Program-made: the position numbers and the translations under genes
In this document: piece after piece, positions 25,966 to 38,400 of the stretch
Numbering within the stretch: the first letter of the stretch is position 1
How the letters are laid out: the number at the start of each line of letters is the position of its first letter
Notes under the pieces: model-generated
What the model was told of the DNA's origin: nothing
Databases searched by the model: none
Seen by the model: only the letters and a program-made list of their open reading frames with translations
Assembly: GCA_021234535.1 (NCBI GenBank)
Contig: CM037850.1
Span: 21,192,446-21,256,445 of the forward strand
Reading direction: 5' to 3'
DNA from: Stichopus chloronotus
Taxonomy: Eukaryota; Echinodermata; Holothuroidea; Aspidochirotida; Stichopodidae
Length of the DNA stretch: 64,000 nt

Positions 25966-27620
25966 GAAATATTGATTTTGAAAGGTAAGGATGAGTAACT
26001 ATTCATTGTACTTGTCAATCTGTATCATAATATTAGAAGGAAGTGAAGGAAAAATTATTTTAACTGAATTGCAAAATATTCTTTCATGTATCTAGCATAT
26101 TTGGTTTTCACCTGAGGTACGTAAACGCAAGACATTCAAGCAAATGAAGTTCAATTTATAATCATATTTCAGCACTGTAAATTACCATAGACTCGCGCAT
26201 GGTCAAAAGAAATTTCTAAAAGTTAATTTGATTTATTTTGCTGTATGAATATCATCGTCATCTTTATATTTTTTACGTAGGCGTAACTTTCCTGTTTGCA
26301 CAATCAAGGCTTCCTTGTAACCTGACTACCGGAATCATTCCGATAAACACACATGCAACTACTGCACTGCAAACTTTAAATTAGTCGCATGATATTTGTT
26401 TTTCAACAAATTTTTGGATTAAGCCCAGTTAATTTCGTTGCTTGAGAGGGTACTACTGCATGTTTGTTTCATTATTAAATAAAAACAAGTTGTTGCTATT
26501 GTTGTTAATTTCATTTGTCATATACGACATTCAAAATTTATGTACCGAATTTATGTACAAAATTATATACAATACAAAAGTAGAAAGAAAAGTAGTTGAC
26601 AAAATTGGAATGAATCAAGATAAAAGAAAAAGGCACCAGATAAAGTTACTTAGCTTTTCGAGTCTGTAAATAACACTGAAATCTGTTGTAAGGTCTCTCA
26701 GAAAGAGTGTTTAGATCAACTGCTATTTTGGTAATTAAACTTCTGATTACAAGTATGGCTTTAATAACTTAACAAAACCAGGTACTAATTGATAAACGTG
26801 CTTGAATTTTTAAAACATGTTTTAGTTAGTCACATGTTACACAGCCAGGTACTCTATCAAACAAGGAGAGAGGGCGTTATTTTTGATTGAGTGAGCCTAG
26901 AAAAATGGCTCATGCTTTTTGGGGTTACGAAAAAGTGGATAGTGCCATTCCTCAGAGTTAGGTCTAGTGTGTTCCCTCTCTCTCCCTCTTTGCAAGGTTT
27001 TGTTTTTCTTTTCTTGACCTTTCATACACTATATTTTCTTTTCCCTGAAGCTGCAGAGAGAGAATAGTGGTGAAAAATAAATCAGCACACACTCGATTCG
27101 CACTCATGATAATAACACGTACTTTAAGCAGGGAGGTGTTATTAGACCTCCCTGCTTTAAGAGTGTACCCTATCCCACGAGTGCACATGGACGATTGGGT
27201 TGTTCAAATTAGTACAAATATCCTTGCTGCAATATTACCTACCGACTCGTCAAACCTGTGTTATCGTGTTATAACACAACACTACTTAGATAGCTTTCAT
27301 TAACGGATATTATTAACATTACGAGTAGTCAAAGATCGTATTTCATTAAGGTAAGAACTATAAGGTAAGGTAACAGTAAGGCCAGGGAATTGGGTGCTTG
27401 ATCATATGCAATCTGTTATGATTTGTTTACCTTCTTTTATCTGTTTCTATTATCTTTTAACAAAATTGCAAGAAATTATCAACTATTCTTTTGCCCACTA
27501 TTATGACAGTTTTATATGGTTGTTCGTATAATTAACGCAAATTCTCATACGACCATTTAATTTAGACCATTAAATATCACGTAGAATGACATTTCAATTC
27601 ATTTCAAGTTAAGACAACGT
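25966..27620. other. intergenic, no gene recognised
   Basis: AT-rich; short frames only. A short inverted pair ('agcagggaggt' at 27128 and 'acctccctgct' at 27147) could form a hairpin. It includes the upstream region of copy B, where I see no convincing TATA box. Confidence 0.4.
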
Positions 27621-27627
27621 AGGCGCA

Positions 27628-28792
27628 ATGGCCAAATTCTTGCTTTTATCACTCTATTTTAGCTGGCATTTGACAGTCGATTTTCAATCTGCATTGGCGG
27701 AGACGTTTACCAACGTTACATTAATGCCATGGGGTAGAGGTCTTTCTCTCTGTTTGCCGTTCCTAGAGAACGAGTAGCTAAAAAACTTAGAGAAATAAAT
27801 TCACGAAATCCCTGCGCCCACGGTAAGGGTATGGCTATTTCCACACACCAAAAAATAATACATAGTTGTTGTAGTTTAGCAACTTACTTTAGGACCTTAA
27901 GCTCATTTTAATGCGTATTCCGTACTTATTATTGTTTCTTTTCTTCATAGTTGCACATACTGTACATTTGAATTCCCATTGAGTTTGTTTGTTTTTTGTT
28001 TGTTTGTTTGTTTGTTTCATGCCCTCAAAACAATCGTATTTTCATTTTTCAGGCTTGACTTTGCCGAGTAAACCAGTTTTGACTGAATTGTTGGGGGAGA
28101 ACCAACATTTAGTGGGAATACCGATTGGAACTGTTGAGGCTACTTCTTTCAAGGATACTCTTCCTACGTGTGTCTCAGACGAATTTACTTTACGAACTCC
28201 TTCAGTTCAGTTTTTTTTTTTTTCCATGTTGACTGGACAAGACCCCAATGGTTCTCCTCATTTTAAGCTTGTTTTAAACAGTTTCGTCTCCACTGATAAA
28301 CCGTTTCTTCAACCTAATACGGCAGTTCCTACAACCCAAGTCGACCATCTGGTCTTGAATGAAACTGGCGTTACACTTACAGACGGGGAAGAGTATTTTA
28401 GTGTCAATTGGGCGAAACCGGAAACCTGTAAGACACTGGGTAAACGTCGATCAAATGGTTTAGGAGAATTTGTTGCAGATCTCATATTCCCGTACAATTA
28501 TGAACTCGATTTCTCAATGTGTGATGCACAAGAGGTAAAAAATGTTGACTTGTGCAAGTCTCACGAGGAACTTCGCTGCTCTTTATCACGAAACAAGTTC
28601 AACGCCTGCGAATATTGGACTATATTGGCACCGTACAAAAAATGCCGAATGAAGAAGTTTCAAATAGGGAAGATTTCGGCTAAATTTCAAGTCGAGAGTT
28701 TACTTTCGGACATTGACAAGACACCGATCATTGCAGATTGGGAAAGTGAGACCTACGTCGGGCAAAACTACAAGATGCCTTGCATCGACTAA
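27628..28792 (+). pseudogene. secreted family copy B, frameshifted in exon 1
   Basis: Layout is the same as copies A and C: exon 1 27628-27822, exon 2 28053-28792. Exon 1 begins with a plausible signal peptide (MAKFLLLSLYFSWHLTVDFQ) and continues TFTNVTLMPWG. A net +2 shift between 27735 and 27767 then puts a TAG at 27772. In the shifted frame the family block resumes (PRERVAKKL, NPCAH), and donor and acceptor are intact. Exon 2 is fully open (245 codons) and keeps all the family cysteines. However, the conserved FIPML segment is replaced by FFFFSML, because a 13-T run with three extra nt overwrites Ile-Pro. Either a recent pseudogene or an assembly error in exon 1; the second change argues for relaxed constraint. 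Confidence 0.75.
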
Positions 28793-28799
28793 TAGCATG

Positions 28800-30090
28800 T
28801 CGAAAATTAACCAGGGTCAAAGGGATTTATGATTTTCAAATTTTGCAATATCACGATATAATATATAGTATATATAATATCATGTCACAGAATCCGACAT
28901 AAACATGGTGATATATTTAAATGCAGTTACATTCATTACTTACATCAAAAGCGAAATGTAGTTTTTAATTTGTCACTATATTTACTCCAATTGTGTGGTG
29001 AGTAGCATGGTTAACAAGAACCGCATGTTGACTGACGTTCTTATGATACTCTCGTAAAGTTTTCAATTTGCCTTTTCGGTGTAACAAGTTAACTGCAACT
29101 GCAACTCACAAGGCTGTGTTGTTGAGAATTGCCTGAGTACAAATTTAGCTTTGTAAATGGTTGAAGCTGTTGTCAAATTGGGGGCACCAAGGAGGGAAAT
29201 GGAGGCCGCAGAACGTTTGCCCCCCCCCCCCCTCCACCCCATACACTTTCCTCCTGTGGCTTGATAGATACTTGTATATATCTACACGGCTTTACATAAA
29301 ATACACATATCGCATTCACCTTTATGTTTTAAGAAATCACAAAAGTGTCTTGTTACATTTCTTATTGTTATCTTTTCGTAGTTTTTCTTTTCATGGTTCC
29401 ATGTTGTCACTTTATTAGGAATAGCCTTATACATAACAATCATCTGGAATCTTTGTATTAGAAAATGCAATATAAATCAAAATCCACCTATCCTGTAACT
29501 TACTTTTCCACCTAGAAATAAGCTAAAACTTCAGAATTCATTGACATTGTTTCATTCACTCCCAAAGGGGACATTGGAAGCCAAAACAGTTTGCGCTAAG
29601 CACGAAGTTTTTTACACCCACGATTTTTGTTTGCCCTTCATTCCATGTCCCCAACATTTAAAATCTTGTTTCAGCGGTGGTTGACAGCTGGTATTAACAG
29701 TCATTGTATTAAATACTTTCGTTAAGGTAAAGCAGATATTTAAATGTAAGCTCGGTAGGGTTAGTGACTTAACGTTTAAGTCACTGAAAGAAGTTCAGAG
29801 CAACTAAGTCTCTCTGAAAAAAAGCAATGAAACTAATTCAAAAAGTCAGACGCTACGTTATTTCTCCAAAGACCTCATTGTCATGTGAATTAACCCCATA
29901 GAGGATTGACAGTTGGTTTACGCATTGTTACTGAAAATTTGTGGACAACAACAAAGAAAATCATAGACATTGAGTAAATATGTCACGTGCTGAAAAATTG
30001 TATATAGTTGATTCCACACACCTCCCCCAGTCCATTTTTCAAACTGTAACAAAATTCGTCCCAAAGAAACGGTTTGCATATATGAAGAAC
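28800..30090. other. no gene recognised
   Basis: Intergenic sequence between copies B and C. A C-rich run lies at 29220-29232. No recognisable coding exon on either strand. Confidence 0.4.
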
Positions 30091-30094
30091 CGCT

Positions 30095-30465
30095 TTTTCA
30101 TTAAATCAGATATTTCAGATAACTCTAATTTGTTTTAGATTATTCAAATGCAATTTCAGACATCTCAATTTTACAAATATTTAAAACTAATTCCAGATTT
30201 GTAAAAGAATTTTTTTGGAAATACCACAGGATTTTAGATATCGCAAATTAATTTCAGATATCTAAACTTTATGTTTCATAAATCTCCAATTTTATTTAAG
30301 ATATTGCTAATTCAGGTTTAAATATCTCGAATGGAGTTTCACGTATTTTGAATTGAATTTCAAATATCTAACATTGCAATTCAGATATCTAAAATTGAAC
30401 TTACGATATCTCTAGTTGAATTTGCGGTATATTGAATTTATTTCCAGATATCTGGAAATCATTTT
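30095..30465. repeat. degenerate ~20-30 bp repeat with palindromic AGATATCT core
   Basis: 'cagatatct' or 'agatatc' variants set in 'aatttcagatatctaaaatt' context recur about a dozen times across 370 bp. The core is its own reverse complement, so the array reads alike on both strands. No coding capacity. Confidence 0.75.
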
Positions 30466-30779
30466 TTTATCATCTGCAATGCAGTCCACACTGTGTTAAC
30501 GTTCACGATTGTATACCCCATTGTCGAACAATTCTAGCTAGTATGTCATATATTGTAATATTTACAGTTATCAGTTACACATGTTACGGTATTATGTCAG
30601 TGACTCAGTACCAGTATTAGGGCGTTCACTCGCAAGGGGATAGGAGTTTGGACATCATCTTAATTTTTCAATACCTTCGCTTTGGCTGATTAAAAGCGAT
30701 CAACGAGATTATACAAATACTTATATAAATTTTCACTATCGATAGTGTTAACCGAGATATATGATCTCTGGTAAAGATT

Positions 30780-30782
<3 letters not shown>

Positions 30783-30866
<84 letters not shown>
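30783..30866. repeat. (AT)n microsatellite
   Basis: Uninterrupted alternating AT of about 84 bp; the 69-aa Ile/Tyr frame on the minus strand is an artefact. Confidence 0.95.
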
Positions 30867-30869
<3 letters not shown>

Positions 30870-30870
<1 letters not shown>

Positions 30871-31740
30871 CAATCAAAATAAACCAAAATCTAAATTACA
30901 GCAAGTTGCGGTAAACGTCTCCTTAAATGGAATCCAGATCTGCTACACCCATGAATACCAGGCAAGAAAGGTAAGCAAACTAGGTACAAGAGAAGCATCA
31001 AAACTGAAATAAATAGGGTAGTTACAGTGCTTACGCGAATGAGTTTAAATACTTTGGAATCAATCATATATCTCTTCCTAAGTTAGTAGGAAACTGATCT
31101 ATTTTTTTTTCTTTTTTCCTCCATTAAATTTGGTACATTCTGATTTGGTACATCATTTCTGATGAGTCAACACGAGCTTGTAAATTTGTAGCTAGACAAC
31201 TGCAAAACAATCTCCAACAAAACCAAAGATACTTTTAATACAAGAAAAGACAAAAAAATTATTGATCAGCCAAAATCCCACAACTTCTTTGGTAAATTAT
31301 GCGAAATTTGTGTGTCACATAGAAGTTTGTAAATTCAAAATAAAAGAGCAAAATCGAGGTTGCATTAAGTTGTAGGAAAAAATTCAAAATCAGTTAAAAG
31401 TGTCAAGATAAGTTGAGAGTGTTCCTTTCAAATATTTTGTCTGAACCACAGACATGGCTTAATTAACAAAAATGCACGGATGTACCAACTTTTATTGACT
31501 ATAGCAAGATGCTCTTATTTGTTCCTCGTCAACCAGGCTGCTACCAGAGACAGTCTAGTAGTTTCCACAGCAAGACTCGGTTTGCGGTTTTTATTTTCTT
31601 GTACGGTTGTTCGAATTAGTCAGGAAGCTTCTCTTGCACAGACTGCCTTTTTTTTTTTAAATTTACATACTTTGTTAGTATATGAAGCAGGGGTTAGGGA
31701 ATTTACTTTGTTATTATATGAATTTCAAAGACAGCGTTGA
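30870..31740. other. upstream flank of copy C, no gene recognised
   Basis: AT-rich sequence. The open frame that runs into copy C from 31682 extends upstream only by chance; no TATA element is convincing. Confidence 0.4.
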
Positions 31741-31744
31741 CTCA

Positions 31745-32988
31745 ATGGATAAATTCTTACTCTCTCCTCTCAGTATAATCTTGCTTTTGGCAGTCAATTT
31801 TCAATTTGGATTCGGAGAGACGTTTTCAAATATAACATTGATGCGATGGGGTGGAAGTTATTCTCTCTTTGCTATTCCCAGAGAACGAGTAGCTGAAAAA
31901 CTTAAGCAAATAAATTTGCGAAGTCCTTGCGCTCACGGTGAGGAAAAGAGAACTATTTTTACGTTTCGAAAAAAAAAACAATGATTTAATTTTCTAATAA
32001 AATTGTTACTTTAGATTGATATCATTAATAAAGCTCTTAGCCTATAACGATATTTTCAGTGCAATGAAACACCTATTCTGACAATTTGTAGTCCTTTACT
32101 GACTTTGTATCTACTCCACATAATTACATGTGTAATATATTTGAAGCCATTCTGAAAGATAAATAGAAAATAAATAAATAAATATATATATATATATATA
32201 TCATTGGAACTTCAATCGCTTTCCATCATTTATCATATTACTTCTTATTTTAAGGATTGACCCTGCCGAACAAACCAATTTTGACCGAGTTTTTGCGGGA
32301 GGATCAGCATGTAGTAGGAATAGCTGTTGGAAATCTTGAGGCTTCGTCTTTCATAGATAGCCTCACTACGTGTGTGTCAGACCAATTTACTTTACGAACT
32401 CCTTCAGTTCAGTTTTTTATTCCCATGTTGACTGGACAAGATCCCAATGGTTCTCCTCATTTTAAGCTTGTCTTAAACAGTTTCGTCTCCACTGATAAAC
32501 CGTTTCTTCAACCTAATACGGCAGTTCCTACAACCCAAGTCGAAAATCTGGTCTTGGATGAAACTGGTGTTACACTGATGGAAGGAGAGGAATATTTTAC
32601 TATCAATTGGGTGGCATCGGAAACTTGTGAGACACTGGGTAAACGTCCATCAGATGGCTTAGAAGATTTTATTGAGGATCTCATATTCCCGTACAATTAT
32701 GAACTCGATTTCTCAATGTGTGATGCACAAGAGGTCAAAGATGTTGATTTGTGCAAGTCCCACGAGGAGCTTCGCTGTACCTTATCTCGATACAAGTTCA
32801 ACGCCTGTGAATATTGGACTCCAATGGAACCGATCAGGAAGTGCCAAATGGAGCATGTTCAAATAGGAAATATTTCTGCCGAGTTTCAAGCCGAGAGTTT
32901 ACTTTCGGACGTCAGCAAGACCCCGGTCATTGCCGATTGGCAAAGTAACACTTACGTCTGGCAAAGTTACAAAATTCCTTGCATATAG
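31745..32988 (+). CDS. secreted cysteine-containing protein, tandem family copy C (unknown function)
   Basis: Exons 31745-31937 and 32255-32988, phase-1 GT-AG intron, give 308 aa, the same length as copy A. I start at the ATG followed by DKFLLSPLSIILLLAVNFQ, because it begins a normal ~24-residue signal peptide at the family's usual place; an upstream in-frame ATG at 31718 would lengthen it. Family blocks: LMRWGG, FAIPRERVAEKL, SPCAHG, VQFFIPMLTG, LNSFVSTDKPFLQPN, TLSRYKFNACEYW, AESLLSD. The eight family cysteines are present, plus one extra at CVSD. Parts of exon 2 are almost identical to copy B at DNA level while neighbouring parts are not. Intact; function unknown; predicted extracellular. 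Confidence 0.88.
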
Positions 32989-33364
32989 GTCAAATACATA
33001 ACAAAAATGACAACTAGCTGGTCACAAGGATTTATGTTGCTCATTATTGTTCTATTTATCACATTTATCATATGTTATATAAGTGCAAACTACATTGTCT
33101 TCACCGTGACGAAATATAAAAACACGTTATATGGGAAAACGAATGGCAACGATGCATATTAATTTTAGAGAATGATCTGATAATCCGAGACCGTAACATC
33201 ATAACTTACCTTAGCAGTGAAACCAAGTTTGTCAACAGTTTCCATAGTTTATGATACCAACCAGAAGGAAATATTATTTATCAAGGCAGACTAGGTTACC
33301 ATTTTTGTTAAACCCGTACTTTTGAGACCACGGCTACTTCCGTCGCAATTTGTTTCTCATTTTT
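32989..33364. other. downstream flank of copy C
   Basis: No gene or repeat recognised; it presumably includes the 3' UTR, but I see no clear poly(A) signal. Confidence 0.35.
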
Positions 33365-33640
33365 GTGATCAATGCAATTAATACTCACCAATCATTTTTG
33401 CATAGCGGTGCTGTTGTCTGTTTGTGCGTGTTTGTGTTTTTTTTTTTTCTCTTCACAATTTCCGCAACTGTTACATATAAACGAAGAGCTAGTTTTATCT
33501 ATAATTTGAATTTGTAAGTATGTACACTGCATTTTCTTTCTTTTGGACAGAGATTTGTGTATAGGTGGTAAGGGATAACGTTTAAAGTAATTGGAGTATC
33601 ACGTAGTCTAAAACGTTGCAATCTGTGAAGAATGTAATAT
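33365..33640. repeat. repeat shared with 23803-24090 (copy 2)
   Basis: Same landmarks in the same order as copy 1 ('gtgatcaatgcaat', 'ttgcatagcggt', 'aagagctagtt', 'acagagatttgtg', 'gtttaaagtaattgg'), with a longer T run in the middle. Confidence 0.7.
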
Positions 33641-33649
33641 TGCACCTTC

Positions 33650-34800
33650 ATCTTTACCAACACATCGCACGTCTTTTGAGTTTCCACCACTACATCATGT
33701 CAAAAAATATATAAATTCTTGCTTTCTCTTTTTATTTTGTTTCTACTCATTGTTACAATTTATCAGAACTTTGTAGGACAATATAGCGGTTGTAACCATT
33801 GTTCATATATTTTAATGGTTTTGTCAAAAAAGCTTACAAGCCGAGGCAAGAACCTGCAGCTTTGGTAGTTAAAGTTAACTACAATGGAGTTAACAGTACA
33901 ATTCAACACTCCATAAATGTTATTAAAGATGCGTTGACTTTGATGAAGGCTCATAATAAGCAACGATATAAAAAAAAGAGTTTTGCAGTTTCTAATTGTC
34001 GAAAGCAGATGCTGTGTGTTGCATGTAAATGTCGATATGACGTGGCATCTACACGTAACCGACTAACTTACATGTTTACTTACACTTGCAAAGGTATAAG
34101 CACTACATCACATATACCTCAAAAGATACAATATATATATATTTTATAGGGAAGCATTTAGTGTATCCTGTTATGTGAAAACTTTAAATGTTGTTTCTAG
34201 AAATTACAGGACCTTTTCAGCTTCCATGCTAAGCGAGGTGATTCACTTATATTAAGATGGCTCTCAAACACTTGATTTGGTGCAGAGAGTTGTATCTGTC
34301 TATAGAGAAGATATATAAATTATGCGTATAATTGTAAGACGTGGGTGTAGCTTAGCCTGCAACAGCCCTATACAGGAGCCACAGCTGCTGTTACTTGTAC
34401 ACGTGAAACATTGTGAGGATGATACAGCAGTTGGTTGTACAATGTACGCAGTGAATATGCTTCAGAGTCAGATTAAATATTGTGGCAATCAGGACTGTGT
34501 TGTCAAGGCTGCAGTTTTACATAGTGTACTGACAGTAAAGTGTGCATTTCCCGTATACATCCTGCACTGAGTGTTTCCCTACACATAAGCAACTAGTCCA
34601 TACACATCATGGCACTGCCTACACAGCAGCAGCGTTATACTGAGTGTGTTGTTGCATGCCTACGCCATAAGCATATACTTTGAACGTGCTGAATCTGAAG
34701 AACAAACGGTGCAGTAGTCCTTGGACAAGGATCTGTGTTACGTAGGCTTACCTTTCAGTTTACTCCTCACTAGAGTATGTTGGCACATTAAACACAGAAA
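33650..34800. other. no gene recognised
   Basis: Several ~100-aa open frames are present, but none shows a recognisable motif or exon context. Confidence 0.35.
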
Positions 34801-34805
34801 ATGGC

Positions 34806-35457
34806 CCTATATTCCGATACCTCAATGTTCGGACACCCCTCCGTTCCGACAACCCTATGTTCCAACACCCCTGTGTTCCCACACCTTATGTTCCGACACC
34901 CATATGTTCCGACATCCCTATGTTCCCACACCCCTATGTTTCCACACCCCTATGTTTCCATACCTCTATGTTCCCACACCCCTACGTTCCCACACCCCCA
35001 TGTTTCCATACCTCTATGTTCCCACACCCCTACGTTCCCACACCCCTATGTTCCCACACCCCTATGTTTCCATACCTCTATGTTTCCATACCTCTATGTT
35101 CCCACACCCCTATGTTTCCATACCTCTATGTTCCCACACCCCTATGTTTCCATACCTCTATGTTTCCATACCTCTATGTTCCCACACCCCTATGTTTCCA
35201 TACCTCTATGTTTCCATACCTCTATGTTCCCACACCCCTATGTTTCCATACCTCTATGTTTCCATACCTCTATGTTCCCACACCCCTATGTTTCCATACC
35301 TCTATGTTTCCATACCTCTATGTTCCCACACCCCATATGTTTCCATACCTCTATGTTCCCACACCCCTATGTTTCCATACCTCTATGTTTCCATACCTCT
35401 ATGTTCCCACACCCCATATGTTTCCATACCTCTATGTTCCCACACCTTTTATGTTCC
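34806..35457. repeat. 17 bp minisatellite with alternating unit types
   Basis: About 38 copies of two related 17 bp units, 'tatgttcccacacccc' and 'tatgtttccatacctc' (each with one more variable base). The first ~120 bp is more diverged; afterwards the two types alternate in a higher-order pattern of two and three units. Because 17 is not a multiple of three and the unit has no stop in any plus frame, all three plus frames stay open for 219-275 codons. I read these as artefacts and not as proteins. Confidence 0.92.
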
Positions 35458-35459
35458 AG

Positions 35460-38400
35460 CAGTGCTTGTTGCCTGCAGTGTTCCTTTCTACGTACGTATG
35501 TGGTATTTCACTGTGAAGTTTACAATCGTAAATGTAACTTTTAATTAGCAACTAAAGAATCAATTTATCATCAAAAAAAAAAAAACGTGCGAACCTTGCA
35601 TTGCTAAGTGTTATATCTACTAGGTCCTCTCCAGTAATAAACAACGAGCCATTGTACTAATATCATATTGCTAAGAAATAATTTACTTTATTTACTCGTA
35701 TCATATGGAATGACGAGAAAGGCAGACAGACGACTCGAGTTCCCTCTCGAATTCATTATTCTGCACTCATACTCGTATTCATGTCCTCGTTTACTCGTGC
35801 GCAGTGAATTTGAAAATCAATGCTCGCACTAGAGGCGTTTGTACTTGTTCTTACACTCATGGTCCTTTTCTCCGACTCGGGACTATGTACTCGTAATTGT
35901 ACTAATGAGGACAGATATTTTAGTCCAGGATGTACACATTTGTAGATTTTATTTTTATTTTGGGGCCACGGCTAGCATTCTTGGCACAGTCAGGCAAATT
36001 ACGATGCATTGATCATACTATGTAGGGATTGCTATGAGTTAAAATTGGAAAAGTGCGTTTAGTATTTATCAACATCGCATACAAAGAATGTTGCTTTTAC
36101 CATTGTTAAACCGTTCAGTCTCAACAATAAACATCTGCAAAAGCTTCATCTTCTCAATACATTGTGCATGCGATAAGGAACCGAAGGTATATATAGATAT
36201 CTTCAAAAATATTCAAAAAGTGTTCTACTTGTGTAAATATAAGGGTGCATAACTGGAGGGAACTACAGTTGAGATCGTGATATTTTGAAATCGTAGAAGA
36301 GTAGTGTACAATCTTCGGTTATAATCAGTACGCCCGATTGGCATTATGAAATAGCTCCATCCTTTGTCACATTCGGCGAACTGCTCCCAAAATTGGCTGC
36401 GTGCCTGTTTATCCCCCAGGACGGATGTTAGCACCTTGTTTGTTAAAAAAAAAAAAAAAAACTTGTCTTTAAATCAGAGATAGGTTAATGATAAAGGTTG
36501 AGCCAAATTGCCCATGGTTATTTGGCCTGTTCGTCCGCAGTATTCAGTCAGAGTTTGCGCCAAAAAAGGTAAACAGACCTTTATTTGGGACGAGGGGTGT
36601 GCTCTATTTCCAAGAAGCTGATTCGTCTATTGGTATGAATTACCCTCATTCGTCCTGTGAAAACAAGTGGTCAACGTGGTGTTAGCCTCATAACCTACGT
36701 AGGTGAAGCGAATGCAAATATCGCGATGGTTACGGTCACTGGATGGATAACTAGAAATCTCGCGAATCGTGACAAATGAGTCTAAGAGGATAGCGAACGA
36801 CCCGGTAGCTCCCTGGACTAACATGGAAGCACGATGTATAATTTAAGCAGAAACGAGAGCAATATGAGTATTGCGGGTGGTTGAGGCAAAGACAGGTGAA
36901 CAGGAAATTAGCGTACTTGGTCATGTTATCAGCCAGTGTGACTAAAACTGGACTAAAGTGGACTAAAGTGAAATTTGAACAATATCAATTAATACAGAGT
37001 TCCAGAAGAGATGGACATGTACGTGTCTTGCAATTGCTTGTCACATGTGCATACGATCCCGTCTATTTATAGATCGTGTGTGGAATAACAATGGATCTTA
37101 TTCCTTTAACAGACATTCCGTACACCATGCAGAAACATTTAGAAAACAAATTTAAGCACTCCGTAAGTCCCCATCTCTGTAATGAAACTTCATCGGGAAT
37201 AGGGAACGTTTCCATAGTTAGTTTGTAGTGTCTATTTGCCCCCACAAACATCGGCAAGAACGAGAATTTTCTGCTATTCAAACTTATCTATAGTGAATGG
37301 GCACAAGGACTCAGAAACAAGTTCGTGCGAACTTCATTGAGACGAGCTTCAATGAGAATAACTTCAATGAGACGAGCTTCAATAAATCAAACCAAGACGA
37401 ACCAAGAAAGCTCTGACTCACAGCTTTTAGAATTGCTTCCGTTGTGATTTTCAAGTTACCTATTAAATCGTTTATACACATGCATATCCAGTTCATCAAC
37501 ATGTGAGCTATTTGAGCAAACTTCTGGGCTATCATCAGGCAGGTGATCTTAGCAGTGGCAACCTAAAAGGGCGGAAGACACAAAAGGAATACGCCAGGCT
37601 GGATCTTTAACTGTTTACATAAATTCTGTCTGAAGATGAAAGTGAAGACACGAGTGGAAGATTGAACACTCATCAAAAACCAAAATATTTTTTTTTTTTG
37701 TAATGTTACTTTAAAATGTTTTAAAAGTTTTATAAAACCATTAACTGGTGAGTCATAAAGGGGCAAGAACCTCATAATGTTCCATTAGATGTTTAGATTA
37801 GACGAGTTGTCTTAAAATGTATCAGCTGAAAACTTCTACAATATCAGAAAAATACTACCTAACATGATGAAAAAACTATAACAAGAGAAAATTATAACAG
37901 CCTCACATTTTGAATAATAACACACAATAGAAGGTAGTTCTGTTTTGGTTTGAAACAATGTTATATTTATGTCAGAAAAAGCTTTGAAAAGATGTCAAGG
38001 GAACATTAAATGTTGAGCCATCAGGCAAAAACTGTAAAAAAAAGGTGGTATAGTTTTCTAAATGTTTTTTAATATCAGGAAAATGTGGTAATTGGTTTCG
38101 TTCAAATGTTCTTAAATCATCAGAGATTTATTATGTATTGTATGACTTACCAACGGAACATGGAATTGTATTAGTAACATTAAATGTAAGTACTACGGTA
38201 ATAAAACTAAGTAATACTAAAAAACTCACCTTTACAAAAATCATTTTAATGCAAGGTAAATGCTAAACAAATTGTTCAGTTCAAACCTCATTACAATATC
38301 AGAAAAAGAAATGAGTAAGAGATTATAAAAATTGTTTATACAACCTTAAATGTTGCGCTGGAAAAGGGGGAGAACATAATTTGTAGCTTATGAATTGGAA

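Noticed and set aside
20437..32988. Naming the secreted family as acetoacetate-decarboxylase-like
   Set aside because: The resemblance is a vague pattern in the first half with no catalytic lysine context that I can identify; kept only as a hypothesis for structure prediction.
34721..35548. Three overlapping plus-strand open frames of 219-275 codons
   Set aside because: All three arise from a 17 bp repeat without stops; the translation is the same short peptide cycled, with no start context or splice structure.
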